A stretch of 64,000 nucleotides of DNA from Chitinophagales bacterium (lineage in GTDB: Bacteria > Bacteroidota > Bacteroidia > Chitinophagales > Saprospiraceae), in contig JAKSDI010000278.1 in the NCBI GenBank assembly GCA_022360175.1, positions 90,005 through 154,004 of the forward strand, in the 5' to 3' direction. Shown here piece by piece: positions 1 to 8,275 of the stretch. A model generated the notes under the pieces. The model saw only the letters and a list, made by a program, of their open reading frames with translations. It was not told the origin of the DNA and searched no databases. Numbering within the stretch: position 1 is the first letter of the stretch; each line of letters starts with the position of its first letter. A program made the translations under genes and the position numbers.

Positions 1-2384
1 TTTGCCGGATTAGGGAATACCTGTATGGATGGAGGTGTGATATCAATGGATGAATTACTTTGAGTTGGATTTTGGGAGATCAATAAAATCCAGCTTTCTC
101 TTTCTGATAAAGAGGCACCTGATGGCTGCCAATTGGTGAAACCACCATTCGAGTTGATTGAAATGCTTCCCCAGTTAGCTTCACTCTGTAATTCTATTAC
201 CTGATATTCTCCGGGAGCCAGTGAAGAAATGGCTAATGATAAATCAGGATTGATATTATTGGTGCCTATATTGGAGGTCACAACTACGGCTTCCTGATTA
301 TAAATTCGAGCATAGCTTAGCAGCTGATCACTATTTGCTGTTACAGGAAGCAGGTAGCCTTTTCTCAAAGCAACTCTTTCATTGCGTATGCGTATCAACT
401 GGCGATAATGATTGAGCAGTGATACAGGATTATTATTCATCGTTTCTACATTAAATGCAGGATAATTACTGCCTGGAGTATTCCAGGGAGTAACAGTAGA
501 AAACCCTGCATGAGAAGCTCCAGACCATTGCATAGGTCGTCGGATGTTTTCATGAGCACCTGTTCCTGTTAGTCCTACTTCCTCACCATAGTATAGAAAA
601 GGAATTCCCGGAAGGCTAAGATATATTGAAGCCGCCAACTTCATCCGATTTACATCGGCCCCCAGTTGGCTAAAAATTCGATCTATATCATGATTCGTTA
701 AGAAGGTAGCGTACTGTAGTTTAGGATAGCTGTCTCTTATAGTTTGCAAATGATTATAAACAGCATCTGTAGATTGGGTGTTAACAGCGTTGATGATGCT
801 ATAAGCGAGGTCGAATTCAAAGCAAACATCCAGGCGATTATTTTGTATATAGGGTAGGATAGAGGCGGTGTTAGACCATACTTCCCCAACTGTTACAGCA
901 TCGGAATTAGCTGATTTATAAAGTATATTAAAATCTTCCAGTAGTTGAAATGTCTCGGGCGTATTTTCTAATATGCTGCCATCTTCATCCAGGTACTTGA
1001 TAGCGTCCAAACGAAAACCATCCACTCCTTTATCTAGCCAAAATTCCGCAATATCAAAAAGTTCTTCTTTTACCGGAGGGTGGCTATAATTCAAATCAGG
1101 CATGCCTCCCCAGAATAAGCCGTAGTAATAATCACCACCATAAGAATGCCACACATTTTGCCCCCAGGGACCATTGTATCCAGGATGGTTGTCTGACCAA
1201 ATATACCAGTCTCGATAGTCATTTTGATTGTTGGCAGATTGGGTAAACCAGGGATGCTGATTAGAGCTGTGATTCATTACAAAATCAATGATCACTTTAA
1301 TACCGCGCTCATGGCAAGCATCCAGCAGGGCTTCAAAATCTTCCATGCTACCATAATCTGGCTCTGTTGCATAGTAATTGGTAACATCATAACCATGATA
1401 AGAAGGAGATTCCATCATTGGCATCAGCCAGATACCACCTATGCCCAAGTCGTCATCTGTACTAGGGTCACCATCATTTAAATAATCCAATCGCTCTATA
1501 ATACCTTGAAAATCACCAATGCCATCGCCATCGCTATCATAAAAACTACGTACAAATATTTCGTAAAACACCACATCATTCCACCAGTAGGTTTCATAAT
1601 TGGTGCTAATAGATGGATCACAAAGCAAGCAGCTATTGAAACAATAGACTGGTGCAGGAGCATCACCGACCTGTACCGTGACTGTCCTTACCTGATTACC
1701 ATTATTATCCATAATGGTACAATCGGGTGGAAGGCTTTCGGCACCAGCAGGGCTATTACCATTTACAAAAAGGTATTGATAACTTCCGGCAGCTACTTCG
1801 ATTGCTGCTTCGTAAGTACCATCCGCATTGAGGTCCTGCATGGGGATGGAGGTAGGGTCCCAATTGGACGGATAGCCTGCTATCTGTTGAAAATTGCCCA
1901 TGACATACACCCCTTGTGGAGATATGTTTTCTCCTTCCATATTGACAGACAGGCGTAGTATCGCATTGCAGGAATCAAATTTGACCACAGGCAGATTAAT
2001 TCCTGAGCTACCCACTGTTACCTGTCTATTGAAATTTCCGCCACCATCATCTACTGCACAATCTGCACTGGGAAGCTCTGGTTTATCAGACCATTCATTG
2101 CCATTTACAAACTTATATAAATAATTGCCGGGAGGAACCATGACCGTTAATTCGTATACCTGATCACCATCTGAATCCGATAAAGGTGTAATGCCTGGAC
2201 TCCAATCACTGGCATAACCCGCTTCATCCTGAAAAGTACCTGCTATATGTACACCATCTGATGAAACAATTTCATTGCTCATATCTACCTGGAAGCTAAG
2301 AGGGACAGGTTGAGCAAAGGCTTGGGATATAACAAGGAATAAAAAGGTCGGGATTAAAAGGCGAAAACTAGAGTTCCGATTCAT
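1..2384 (-). CDS. Secreted GH13 alpha-amylase with T9SS sorting domain, 3' end cut by window edge
   Basis: Extracellular alpha-amylase family enzyme, expected to hydrolyse alpha-1,4-glucans. The frame is open from an ATG at 2384 to base 1 (about 794 residues). Residues 1-25 are a signal peptide ending AFAQ. Two similar beta domains follow (about 26-130 and 130-235), each with a YLYKFVNG or YQYLFVNG strand like the starch-binding E-set/CBM48 or CBM20 modules. The GH13 barrel starts near 265 and shows all four conserved regions: DFVMNHSS (about 366), GFRLDAIKYL with the nucleophile Asp (about 458), GEVW with the acid Glu (about 498) and TNHDIDR (about 565). The visible end, VFPNPA, is the start of a type A T9SS sorting domain, so only the last 70 or so residues should lie outside the window. 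Exact substrate (starch, maltodextrin, pullulan) cannot be told. Confidence 0.93.
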   Translation of the reverse strand, partial: MNRNSSFRLLIPTFLFLVISQAFAQPVPLSFQVDMSNEIVSSDGVHIAGTFQDEAGYASDWSPGITPLSDSDGDQVYELTVMVPPGNYLYKFVNGNEWSDKPELPSADCAVDDGGGNFNRQVTVGSSGINLPVVKFDSCNAILRLSVNMEGENISPQGVYVMGNFQQIAGYPSNWDPTSIPMQDLNADGTYEAAIEVAAGSYQYLFVNGNSPAGAESLPPDCTIMDNNGNQVRTVTVQVGDAPAPVYCFNSCLLCDPSISTNYETYWWNDVVFYEIFVRSFYDSDGDGIGDFQGIIERLDYLNDGDPSTDDDLGIGGIWLMPMMESPSYHGYDVTNYYATEPDYGSMEDFEALLDACHERGIKVIIDFVMNHSSNQHPWFTQSANNQNDYRDWYIWSDNHPGYNGPWGQNVWHSYGGDYYYGLFWGGMPDLNYSHPPVKEELFDIAEFWLDKGVDGFRLDAIKYLDEDGSILENTPETFQLLEDFNILYKSANSDAVTVGEVWSNTASILPYIQNNRLDVCFEFDLAYSIINAVNTQSTDAVYNHLQTIRDSYPKLQYATFLTNHDIDRIFSQLGADVNRMKLAASIYLSLPGIPFLYYGEEVGLTGTGAHENIRRPMQWSGASHAGFSTVTPWNTPGSNYPAFNVETMNNNPVSLLNHYRQLIRIRNERVALRKGYLLPVTANSDQLLSYARIYNQEAVVVTSNIGTNNINPDLSLAISSLAPGEYQVIELQSEANWGSISINSNGGFTNWQPSGASLSERESWILLISQNPTQSNSSIDITPPSIQVFPNPA

Positions 2385-2488
2385 AGATGTTGTATTGTGA
2401 TATATGCTATCACAAATATCTGTTTTTTTGTAAGCATCTTCACTGTTCAAAGTCATTCCATTCAAAAACACTATTTTTGCTATAGCAG

Positions 2489-2654
2489 TAAGTAAGAGCG
2501 CATAATTAGGTTGCTTTTTTGGTCAAGCAGGTTTTTGCTCAAATCAAGGCGCGGCGGAGTGTAATAGCCAAAGTTATTAACACGAGTACGCAACGCAGAT
2601 ATGGGTAAAAAGATGCCACCATAAAAAGATGAATTAAATGTGCTCTCTTACTTA
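2489..2654. repeat. MITE-like inverted-repeat element, 166 bp
   Basis: The ends are inverted copies: TAAGTAAGAG at 2489-2498 and its complement at 2645-2654, with imperfect matching continuing inward for about 10 more bases. The centre holds a smaller dyad, GTGTAATA against TATTAACAC. It carries no coding sequence and fills most of the gap between the divergent amylase and Crp-family genes. Size and architecture resemble the elements at 7661, 7903, 55623 and 63015, although sequence identity to them is low. Confidence 0.6.
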
Positions 2655-2681
2655 ACAGTGAAATAATTGAAAGGGCAAATA

Positions 2682-3362
2682 ATGCAGAAATTATGGTTTT
2701 TAGAAGAAGTGGATTTGTATAAAATTTTATGCCCAACTAAAGTGAAGGCATTTGAAAAAGACCACTTCAAATGGTATCGTAAAGGTGATTTCATTTACTT
2801 CCAAAATGAACGAGCTGAGAAGGTTTTTCTGGTTAGCCGGGGTAGGGTGAAAATTGTTCGTTACAATGAAGAAGGAGATGAGATTGTCCATGCTATATTG
2901 CAGAAAGGAGAAATTTTTGGAGAAATGGCCCTGATGGGGGCATCCCAAAGAGATGATATTGCTATAGCTGGTTCTGATCAAACCGCATTGTGTGCTATGA
3001 ATGTAGATCAGATGTATCAATTGATGAGAGACAACCAGCGATTTGAATTGACTATCCTCAAGGTAATTGGCTTAAAACTAAAGAAACTGGAACGGCGATT
3101 GGACCAACTCTTTTTCAAAGATGCTAAAACCAGGCTGATTGAGCTGATACACGATTTTTATGAATCTTATGGACTGGTTCAGGAGCAGCAGATTTTAATA
3201 AAACATCATTGTACGCAGCAGGATATTGCTGATCTTATTGGTACAAGGAGAGAAACAGTATCCACTTTATTAAAAGAAATGAAAGGGGCCGATTTATTGG
3301 ATTATCAAAACAAACAGCTAACTATATTCAAGCCGGAGTATTTTGGTATTCGTACCACATAA
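2682..3362 (+). CDS. Crp/Fnr family transcriptional regulator
   Basis: DNA-binding regulator of the Crp/Fnr superfamily, about 226 residues. An N-terminal cyclic-nucleotide-binding-like beta roll contains the phosphate-binding-cassette-like stretch GEIFGEMALMG (about 80-90). A long dimerisation helix follows, then a winged helix near the C terminus with recognition region DIADLIGTRRETVSTLLKE. There is no N-terminal cysteine cluster, so it is not an Fnr iron-sulfur sensor; the ligand is unknown. I chose the ATG at 2682, preceded by AAAGGG, over an in-frame TTG at 2667. It stands alone and is divergent from the amylase gene; the target genes are unknown. Confidence 0.88.
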   Translation: MQKLWFLEEVDLYKILCPTKVKAFEKDHFKWYRKGDFIYFQNERAEKVFLVSRGRVKIVRYNEEGDEIVHAILQKGEIFGEMALMGASQRDDIAIAGSDQTALCAMNVDQMYQLMRDNQRFELTILKVIGLKLKKLERRLDQLFFKDAKTRLIELIHDFYESYGLVQEQQILIKHHCTQQDIADLIGTRRETVSTLLKEMKGADLLDYQNKQLTIFKPEYFGIRTT

Positions 3363-3463
3363 CTCTTACGTTCCATGCTTTACTATAAGGGGGACATGTC
3401 ATTTTAACAGATTTTAACTACTGCCCTGTTAGCTACCTCACATCCTTGCGTTTGCTCATCTTT

Positions 3464-3471
3464 TAACTTTG
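3464..3471 (+). promoter_or_regulatory. Bacteroidota -7 box upstream of the DoxX-like gene
   Basis: TAACTTTG matches the Bacteroidota -7 consensus TAnnTTTG. A TTG lies about 16 bases upstream, close to but a little short of the usual -33 spacing. The predicted start site is near 3478, giving a leader of about 18 bases before the ATG at 3496. Confidence 0.5.
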
Positions 3472-3495
3472 TAGTAGATCAAAACAATTAAGAAG

Positions 3496-3888
3496 ATGAA
3501 CAAGAATATGTCTGGCCTTTTATCAAGAATATTATCAATTGTTGCAGCTCTTATTTTGCTACAAACCTTATATTTCAAATTTACAGCCCATCCGGATAGC
3601 GTTTATATATTTTCTCAACTGGGGCTTGAGCCTTATGGCCGTATAGGCATCGGGGTGGCTGAATTGATAACTGCTATACTCTTGCTTTGGGGGCGGACTC
3701 AGCACTTCGGTGCGCTATTGGGTTTAGGAATTATTAGTGGCGCCATTTTTTCCCATATCACTAAAATAGGAATTGTAGTAGGAGATGATGGTGGCTTGCT
3801 TTTTACATTGGCTATTGTGGTATTTGTTGCAAGCCTGATAGTGGTTTGGATTAATAGAAAAAAGCTCCCCGTGTTGCAAAACCTGTGA
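3496..3888 (+). CDS. DoxX-like membrane protein
   Basis: Small integral membrane protein of 130 residues with four predicted membrane helices: about 10-28, 47-65, 72-92 and 100-120. The pattern, with an early F-K-F-T-A-H-P segment, Y-I-F before helix 2 and a glycine-rich third helix, fits DoxX/DoxD-like proteins (quinone- or redox-linked membrane proteins, often of unknown role). It is monocistronic, with its own promoter just upstream. No catalytic residues can be assigned from sequence alone. Confidence 0.75.
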   Translation: MNKNMSGLLSRILSIVAALILLQTLYFKFTAHPDSVYIFSQLGLEPYGRIGIGVAELITAILLLWGRTQHFGALLGLGIISGAIFSHITKIGIVVGDDGGLLFTLAIVVFVASLIVVWINRKKLPVLQNL

Positions 3889-4004
3889 TCTTTTTGTTGT
3901 GCATAGATGGTTTTCATGATTGGTTTTCAATAGTGTAGGCTACATTTTTAATGATGGCCTGCACTATAATCATTGTAGTAGTTGTCATTGAGTACGATAT
4001 TTAA

Positions 4005-4135
4005 GAATTAGGAGGAGAGAATGAAGTAAATTGTGAAAGGTATTGTCCGGGCAATTTAATAGAAGGGCACTTAAAGCAGTTAAGAGAGAAATAGGGTATA
4101 GAGATACTCCTATTGGCGAAACAATAAACAACTAA
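4005..4135 (+). pseudogene. Possible decayed gene tail (two frames)
   Basis: A stretch without a start codon reads ELGGENEVNCERYCPG and onward to GHLK, then hits a TAG at 4092. A neighbouring frame continues AVKREIGYRDTPIGETINN to a TAA at 4133. Joining the two frames near 4077 gives a plausible C-terminal fragment with cysteines and charged residues. I do not recognise the family. This lies in the 316-base gap 3889-4204, which otherwise holds nothing I can identify. Low confidence: short open frames arise by chance in AT-rich DNA. Confidence 0.25.
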
Positions 4136-4204
4136 AATAATGAGAAAATTTATAGAAGGTATCCTATTTTTTAACATCTTACAATCGATCAGAAAACATG
4201 ACTA

Positions 4205-4633
4205 ATGAGAATATTAATATTTATAATATTCACTTTTCTTATAGCGAGTTGCTACTCTCAAAATGTGAGTTTTGGGATTCCATCTATTGAGAAAGAATTA
4301 CAAACAGGCGAGCTAATAATATTAAATGTGCCTAATCATGTAGATGGAAGATTTAAGGCATCTGTTGAATTAGATAATTTAAGAGCTTTTCTCCAACTTC
4401 ATTCAAAGCTAACTTTTGTTTTGACGATCCATATTTTTGGGGGTAATTCAGAATTTTGCCTAGACTATTCTAAATTTTTGTCAAGAGATTTAAAAAGACT
4501 ACTAAATTGTAGTAATGTAGTAATTGAAGGCAAAGGAAATGGAGTTCCCCTCTTATTAGATAAAAAGTCACCACGATATTTTAATATAAACTCCAGAATC
4601 GAACTCGTAGTTAAAAAAGACAGCAACCCCTAA
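4205..4633 (+). CDS. Small lipoprotein with a degenerate OmpA-like domain
   Basis: A 142-residue protein with a lipoprotein signal (lipobox IASC, Cys16). From about residue 55 it follows the OmpA C-terminal pattern. It has LDNLRAFLQLHSKLTF for the first helix, a TIHIFGG strand where OmpA has I.GHTD, a DYSKFLSRDLKRLL helix in place of LS..RA..V, VVIEGKGNGVP for the G.G...P turn, and a final N-S-R-I-E-L strand. The glycan-binding Asp of GHTD and the second conserved Arg region are poorly kept, so binding may be altered. It sits between two stretches that look like gene remnants. The OmpA assignment is my alignment by eye. Confidence 0.5.
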   Translation: MRILIFIIFTFLIASCYSQNVSFGIPSIEKELQTGELIILNVPNHVDGRFKASVELDNLRAFLQLHSKLTFVLTIHIFGGNSEFCLDYSKFLSRDLKRLLNCSNVVIEGKGNGVPLLLDKKSPRYFNINSRIELVVKKDSNP

Positions 4634-4634
4634 C

Positions 4635-4742
4635 TTACCAGAGCGAATAGTTAATATGCCAATCACCTAGGATACGACTGGTAAGAAGGTAGAAGCTTTT
4701 GGGAATAAAGAGCATCTCAATGGCATAGAGTACGCTTCATAA
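4635..4742 (+). pseudogene. Possible gene remnant between two small genes
   Basis: Reading from 4635 gives LPERIVNMPIT, a TAG, then DTTGKKVEAFGNKEHLNG to a TAA at 4740. The protein-like composition across a single stop suggests a nonsense-broken C-terminal fragment. No start codon is visible. Together with the remnant at 4005 it suggests erosion of a larger accessory gene block. Family unknown. Confidence 0.25.
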
Positions 4743-4770
4743 TTGAGAAATACTAATAAAAATATATACT

Positions 4771-5100
4771 ATGTCTATTTTAGATAGTCGAAAGGTTGAT
4801 TTTATTGGGATTGAAGTTGGTTCAAACGATGTGATATTAACTATTTCCGATCATTTAGATTGGAAGAATTCAGAATTTCATCTAGAGAAACTACAGAATA
4901 AAATAAACAATTACATCAAATTTTATGAATCAGGACAAATATATGAGGATTATCCCAATGCTAAAGGTAAGAATATAATTATAGCTCTAACTTTGGCAGA
5001 ACCCTTAAATGAAGAGGGGACAGATTTTTGTGTAGAAGCAAAGCAAATTTTAAATGGCATGGGGCTAGATTTACGTATAGAAGTGATAAAAATTAAATGA
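4771..5100 (+). CDS. Small protein resembling the DUF6572 family
   Basis: A 109-residue cytosolic-looking protein with no signal peptide. The order VDFIGIE, VILTISDHLDW, LQNKINNYIKFYESGQIY and YPNAKGKNIIIAL matches what I recall of DUF6572, a family of unknown function. The mix of beta strands and one amphipathic helix with an acidic surface is compatible with a small immunity-type protein, but nothing shows this directly. Base composition is AT-rich, like the neighbouring 4205 gene. The 200 bases downstream hold nothing recognisable. Confidence 0.55.
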   Translation: MSILDSRKVDFIGIEVGSNDVILTISDHLDWKNSEFHLEKLQNKINNYIKFYESGQIYEDYPNAKGKNIIIALTLAEPLNEEGTDFCVEAKQILNGMGLDLRIEVIKIK

Positions 5101-5311
5101 TACTTGTCAATCGTGATTTGTGTAAGCTAATAATTCGCAATCGCATGTAATTATTATAAATAGCAGTACTCTCGCTGCTCGAAGTATGCGTCGTAGAGAG
5201 GATGTTCCCTTTCGGCCGTAAAATCGCTATGTTAAGTTATGACTATTGCAAATCCTTCGAGACATGCAGTTACATGAAAAATGCCCATCAGGTCTGAAAA
5301 GTGTTAAATAC

Positions 5312-6367
5312 TTATTCCCTTTTCTTTCCCTCATGTTCCAGTAACCACCGTTTCCGCTCTAATCCCCCTGCATAACCTCTCAGGTTTCCATCACTGCCAA
5401 TGACCCGATGGCATGGAATGACGATGGCAATACGATTATGCCCATTGGCGGACGCAACAGCCCGTACTGCTTTAGGATTGCCAATATGAATTGCCTGTTG
5501 TGTATAGGAGCGAGTGCTGCCATAAGGTATGCTTTGAAGTGCGCTCCAAACGGTGTTTTGAAAATCGGTGCCCGGGGTATGTAGTGGTACGGTGAATGTT
5601 TGTCGCTTTCCCTCAAAATATTCCTGTAGTTCTTTTTTCAGCTGAGTCAGGTATTCGTTTTCTCCGGCTATGATATTAGCTTTTAACCGTTTTTGTAAAT
5701 CCTTAAATTCCGTTTCCAGCATCCGTCTATCGGTAAATTCTAGTAAGCAGATACCTTTCTCTGTTGCGCAGGCGTACATAGGGCCTAGTGGTGTGGTCAT
5801 GCGCGTGATGAGAATAATATTTTGATTATTTGCCTGATCTGGCGAACTGCCTACCAACTTTTTAAAAGTATAAGAAAAACCGCTTAGAGATTCATAGCCA
5901 CTATCAAAAGCAGTATTGGTAACACTATTGCCATTTTTCAATTCCTGATAGGCCGTATTGAGTCTGATCATACGCTGATATGCCTGAAAGGTAAGGCCGT
6001 AGTGTTTTTTAAACCAGCGCCTGATTTTTTCAGGGCGTAAGCCCGCTTCCCTAAGCATATAGTCTGAAATTTTTTCTTTAGGATGTTGCTTGAGCAGCTC
6101 AATAGCTTGTATAACGGTTGCAGGAGGTTGATAAGCATTTTCAGTAGGTTTACATACTTTACATGGACGATAGCCATGCTTTAGTACCGTATTTACATCG
6201 GTAAAAAACTCTACATTTTCTCTTTTAGGCTTTCTGGCCCGACATATTGAAACGCAAAATATACCAGTGGTTTTTACACCTACATAAAAAGAACCAAGAT
6301 AACTTTCATCGCGCTCTACCAATGCTTTATAATAGCGGTCTATATCGATTTTATTTTCTACTATCAT
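5312..6367 (-). CDS. ada: Bifunctional Ada: regulator and O6-alkylguanine-DNA alkyltransferase
   Basis: Adaptive-response protein that moves methyl groups from DNA onto itself and, when methylated, activates repair genes. It has 351 residues and full-length architecture. The N-terminal zinc domain has Cys38, Cys42, Cys69 and Cys72, the same numbering as the E. coli zinc ligands, Cys38 being the phosphotriester acceptor. An AraC-type helix-turn-helix spans about 85-180, with DYMLREAGLRPEKIRRWF and the second helix AFDSGYESLSGFSYTF. The alkyltransferase domain spans about 185-345, with acceptor Cys319 in IPCHRVIG, then GYAGGLERKRWLL. It is a single gene; no alkA or alkB lies next to it. The start is the only good ATG. 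Confidence 0.96.
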   Translation of the reverse strand: MIVENKIDIDRYYKALVERDESYLGSFYVGVKTTGIFCVSICRARKPKRENVEFFTDVNTVLKHGYRPCKVCKPTENAYQPPATVIQAIELLKQHPKEKISDYMLREAGLRPEKIRRWFKKHYGLTFQAYQRMIRLNTAYQELKNGNSVTNTAFDSGYESLSGFSYTFKKLVGSSPDQANNQNIILITRMTTPLGPMYACATEKGICLLEFTDRRMLETEFKDLQKRLKANIIAGENEYLTQLKKELQEYFEGKRQTFTVPLHTPGTDFQNTVWSALQSIPYGSTRSYTQQAIHIGNPKAVRAVASANGHNRIAIVIPCHRVIGSDGNLRGYAGGLERKRWLLEHEGKKRE

Positions 6368-6449
6368 CTAGCTTATTAACTTTTCTACAAAGTAAAGCTG
6401 GATTATAACCTCCTGCAACCGAAAAATGAACAAGTAAGTGGAAAATCTT

Positions 6450-7610
6450 TTATTTCAGGTTAATGAAAGCAGATATTTTGTAAAACTCATTACCTGTAGC
6501 CTCTTGATTAGCCAGGTTCTTACCTCCTGCAAATCGAAGAAAATGTCCATTGCCAACAGGTACTTTAATATAAGGGCCTAACCATTGGTAAATGCTGTGA
6601 GCTTCTCCTTCTGTCGCTCTGGTAAGGACAAATTGCTCATAAAATGCACCTAGAGAAAAGGCTTTGCTCACTTTGATACCTGGAGCAGCCCAGTTTAAGA
6701 TAAAGTCTCTGGTGGCGGGGCCTTCTTTGCGTAGAGATTTATAATAGGCAAGGTAAAACTCGAATTCGAACCAGTCATTATTGTATAAGGTGAGAATGCT
6801 GGGTACTATACCATCTCCAATAACGGTCTTCTCTCCTCCTGATAGAAATTTCCCGTGTGTAAAGCCGATAGAAGGGTTGACATATAGTTTGCCATCTGCA
6901 GAAGAGAAACCCAGTCCAGCGCCTGTTTCCAACCATAAATCTCCTCCTACCTCAAGTGTACCAAAAGAAGGATTGGTCCAAAATACACTATACCAGGTAG
7001 CATTAAGCCTGTTCTTTAGGTTGATGTGGCCTAGAAAAACAGGAAAAAACCCACCTACACTATTCTGAACAAAATTTACCGCCAATCCAGAGGATAAAGG
7101 AGTGATTTCTTCATCAGCAGTTTCCTCTTCTTGCATTTCGGTTTCCATTTCCATGGTTTCCGTTTCAGCAGTACCTTTTTTCACAGTTCCCATTTCCATG
7201 GTTTCCGTTTCAGCAGTACCTTTTTTCACAGTTCCCATTTCCATGGTTTCCGTTTCAGCAGTACCTTTTTCCACAGTTTCCATTTCCACGGTTTCCATTT
7301 CAGCAGTACCTTTTTCCACAGTTTCCATTTCCATGGTTTCCATTTCAGCAGTACCTTTTTCAGTAGTTTCCGTTTTCACGGTTTCCATTTCAATAGTATC
7401 TTTTTCAGCAGTTCCTATTTCCATGGTTTCCGTTTCAACAGTATCTTTTTCCACAGTTTCCATTTCCACGGTTTCCATTTGCTCATCGATAGAGGCAGAT
7501 GGTGAAGAATCTTCTACTTCTGCTGTATTTTCCGGTGCGGGCATTTCTTGTGAATACATGCTAAGACTGGAAATAAATAGGCATAATAAGGTGATTACAA
7601 TAGATCTCAT
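6450..7610 (-). CDS. Exported protein: Met/Glu/Thr-rich repeats plus beta-barrel-like domain
   Basis: A 386-residue protein with signal peptide 1-20 (ending SMYSQ). Residues about 43-165 are a low-complexity acidic region built from a roughly 15-residue repeat such as ETMEMGTVKKGTAET. At DNA level the repeat is 45 bp, and two neighbouring copies (7151-7240) are identical. Residues about 172-386 alternate aromatic and polar residues in barrel-like strands, with N-F-V-Q-N-S-V-G-G-F-F at the start. They resemble Bacteroidota outer-membrane proteins of unknown function. The repeats probably expand and contract by slippage; because 45 is a multiple of three, the frame survives. No family is assigned with confidence. 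Confidence 0.7.
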   Translation of the reverse strand: MRSIVITLLCLFISSLSMYSQEMPAPENTAEVEDSSPSASIDEQMETVEMETVEKDTVETETMEIGTAEKDTIEMETVKTETTEKGTAEMETMEMETVEKGTAEMETVEMETVEKGTAETETMEMGTVKKGTAETETMEMGTVKKGTAETETMEMETEMQEEETADEEITPLSSGLAVNFVQNSVGGFFPVFLGHINLKNRLNATWYSVFWTNPSFGTLEVGGDLWLETGAGLGFSSADGKLYVNPSIGFTHGKFLSGGEKTVIGDGIVPSILTLYNNDWFEFEFYLAYYKSLRKEGPATRDFILNWAAPGIKVSKAFSLGAFYEQFVLTRATEGEAHSIYQWLGPYIKVPVGNGHFLRFAGGKNLANQEATGNEFYKISAFINLK

Positions 7611-7660
7611 GTTGTGTATGATTTTTTGTGAAATATTAATAGTGAATAAATGTGTTTTCT

Positions 7661-7854
7661 TAAGTGCTAAGACAAAATAGTGTTACCATTATATTGAGAG
7701 GAATTTTCATTCTAGACAAGGCAACTTTTCTCACGAGGCCTGACCGAGTAAAAAACGTAAGCGAAGTGGTGCTTCGGTAAGGCTTTTTAACGCGGTATAG
7801 AATGAATGAAAACTGCCTCGAGATAATATGTGATTTAATTTGTCTTGGCACTTA
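7661..7854. repeat. MITE-like element with about 50-bp terminal inverted repeats, 194 bp
   Basis: The left end (TAAGTGCTAAGACAAA) and the complement of the right end (ATAAGTGCCAAGACAAA) match, and the similarity continues imperfectly to TTTTCATTC on both sides. The centre carries a hairpin CGAAG-TGGTG-CTTCG. The core ACGAGGCCTGACCGAGTAAA (7733-7752) recurs at 30299-30318. No coding capacity. Confidence 0.65.
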
Positions 7855-7902
7855 TAGTATAAAAAATTACTTGCCTTTAGAGAGTATTCAATTTAACTAT
7901 AT

Positions 7903-8062
7903 GAAGTTGTTTAAGAATGTCTGATGAGTCGATTGAGATCAGGTTTTTTCACTAATTGATATTTTTTTTGAGCTTCGTAGTGGTGCTACGGGGCGATAAA
8001 AAAATGAAAAGAAGGGGAAAAAGATATTTTTAGCGGCCATTAAGATGTTTTTAAACAACTTC
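7903..8062. repeat. MITE-like element, 160 bp
   Basis: The ends are GAAGTTGTTTAA (7903-7914) and its exact complement (8051-8062), followed by weaker matching inward. The centre has a hairpin CGTAG-TGGTG-CTACG, the same TGGTG loop as in the adjacent element at 7661. Together the two elements fill most of the gap 7611-8092. Confidence 0.6.
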
Positions 8063-8092
8063 TATGCTAAAACAGCAAACAAGTACTCATTC

Positions 8093-8221
8093 ATGTCGAA
8101 AAGGCTTTTACCATATTCTTACCATATACGACCATATAATAGGCCAGAATCCCCGCTTAGTAAAAAGCATGGAATAAATGGTACAAACAGGCTTATATTT
8201 GAACGTGTAGTTTTCTCATAG
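8093..8221 (+). CDS. Candidate small protein, 42 residues
   Basis: ATG at 8093 opens a 42-codon frame beginning MSKRLLPYSYHIRPY and ending FERVVFS, rich in Arg, Tyr and Pro. What makes it more than chance is a strong rho-independent terminator only 11 bases after its stop, oriented in its direction, with no other plus-strand gene in the 660-base gap. There is no clear Shine-Dalgarno sequence, which is normal in this phylum. I do not recognise it. It could instead be the 3' part of a small RNA. Confidence 0.35.
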   Translation: MSKRLLPYSYHIRPYNRPESPLSKKHGINGTNRLIFERVVFS

Positions 8222-8232
8222 TATGTTAATTT

Positions 8233-8275
8233 GCCCATACATCAAATAAGCCTCCCTTGATGTATGGGCTTTTTT
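8233..8275 (+). terminator. Rho-independent terminator, plus direction
   Basis: A perfect 13-bp stem (GCCCATACATCAA at 8233-8245 with 8257-8269), an 11-base loop and six T residues from 8270. The T run is on the plus strand, so it ends plus-strand transcription and protects the 3' end of pbpC. The minus-strand side lacks a U tract. Confidence 0.8.

Noticed and set aside
2539..2736. Minus-strand frame upstream of the Crp-family gene
   Set aside because: It lies within the inverted-repeat element and overlaps the regulator's start. Hydrophobic composition comes from A/T-rich repeat DNA.
7102..7680. Long plus-strand open frame opposite the repeat-rich outer-membrane protein
   Set aside because: It is Ser/Val-only low complexity produced by the 45-bp repeat in the reverse frame. 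The minus-strand frame has a signal peptide and a normal C-terminal domain.
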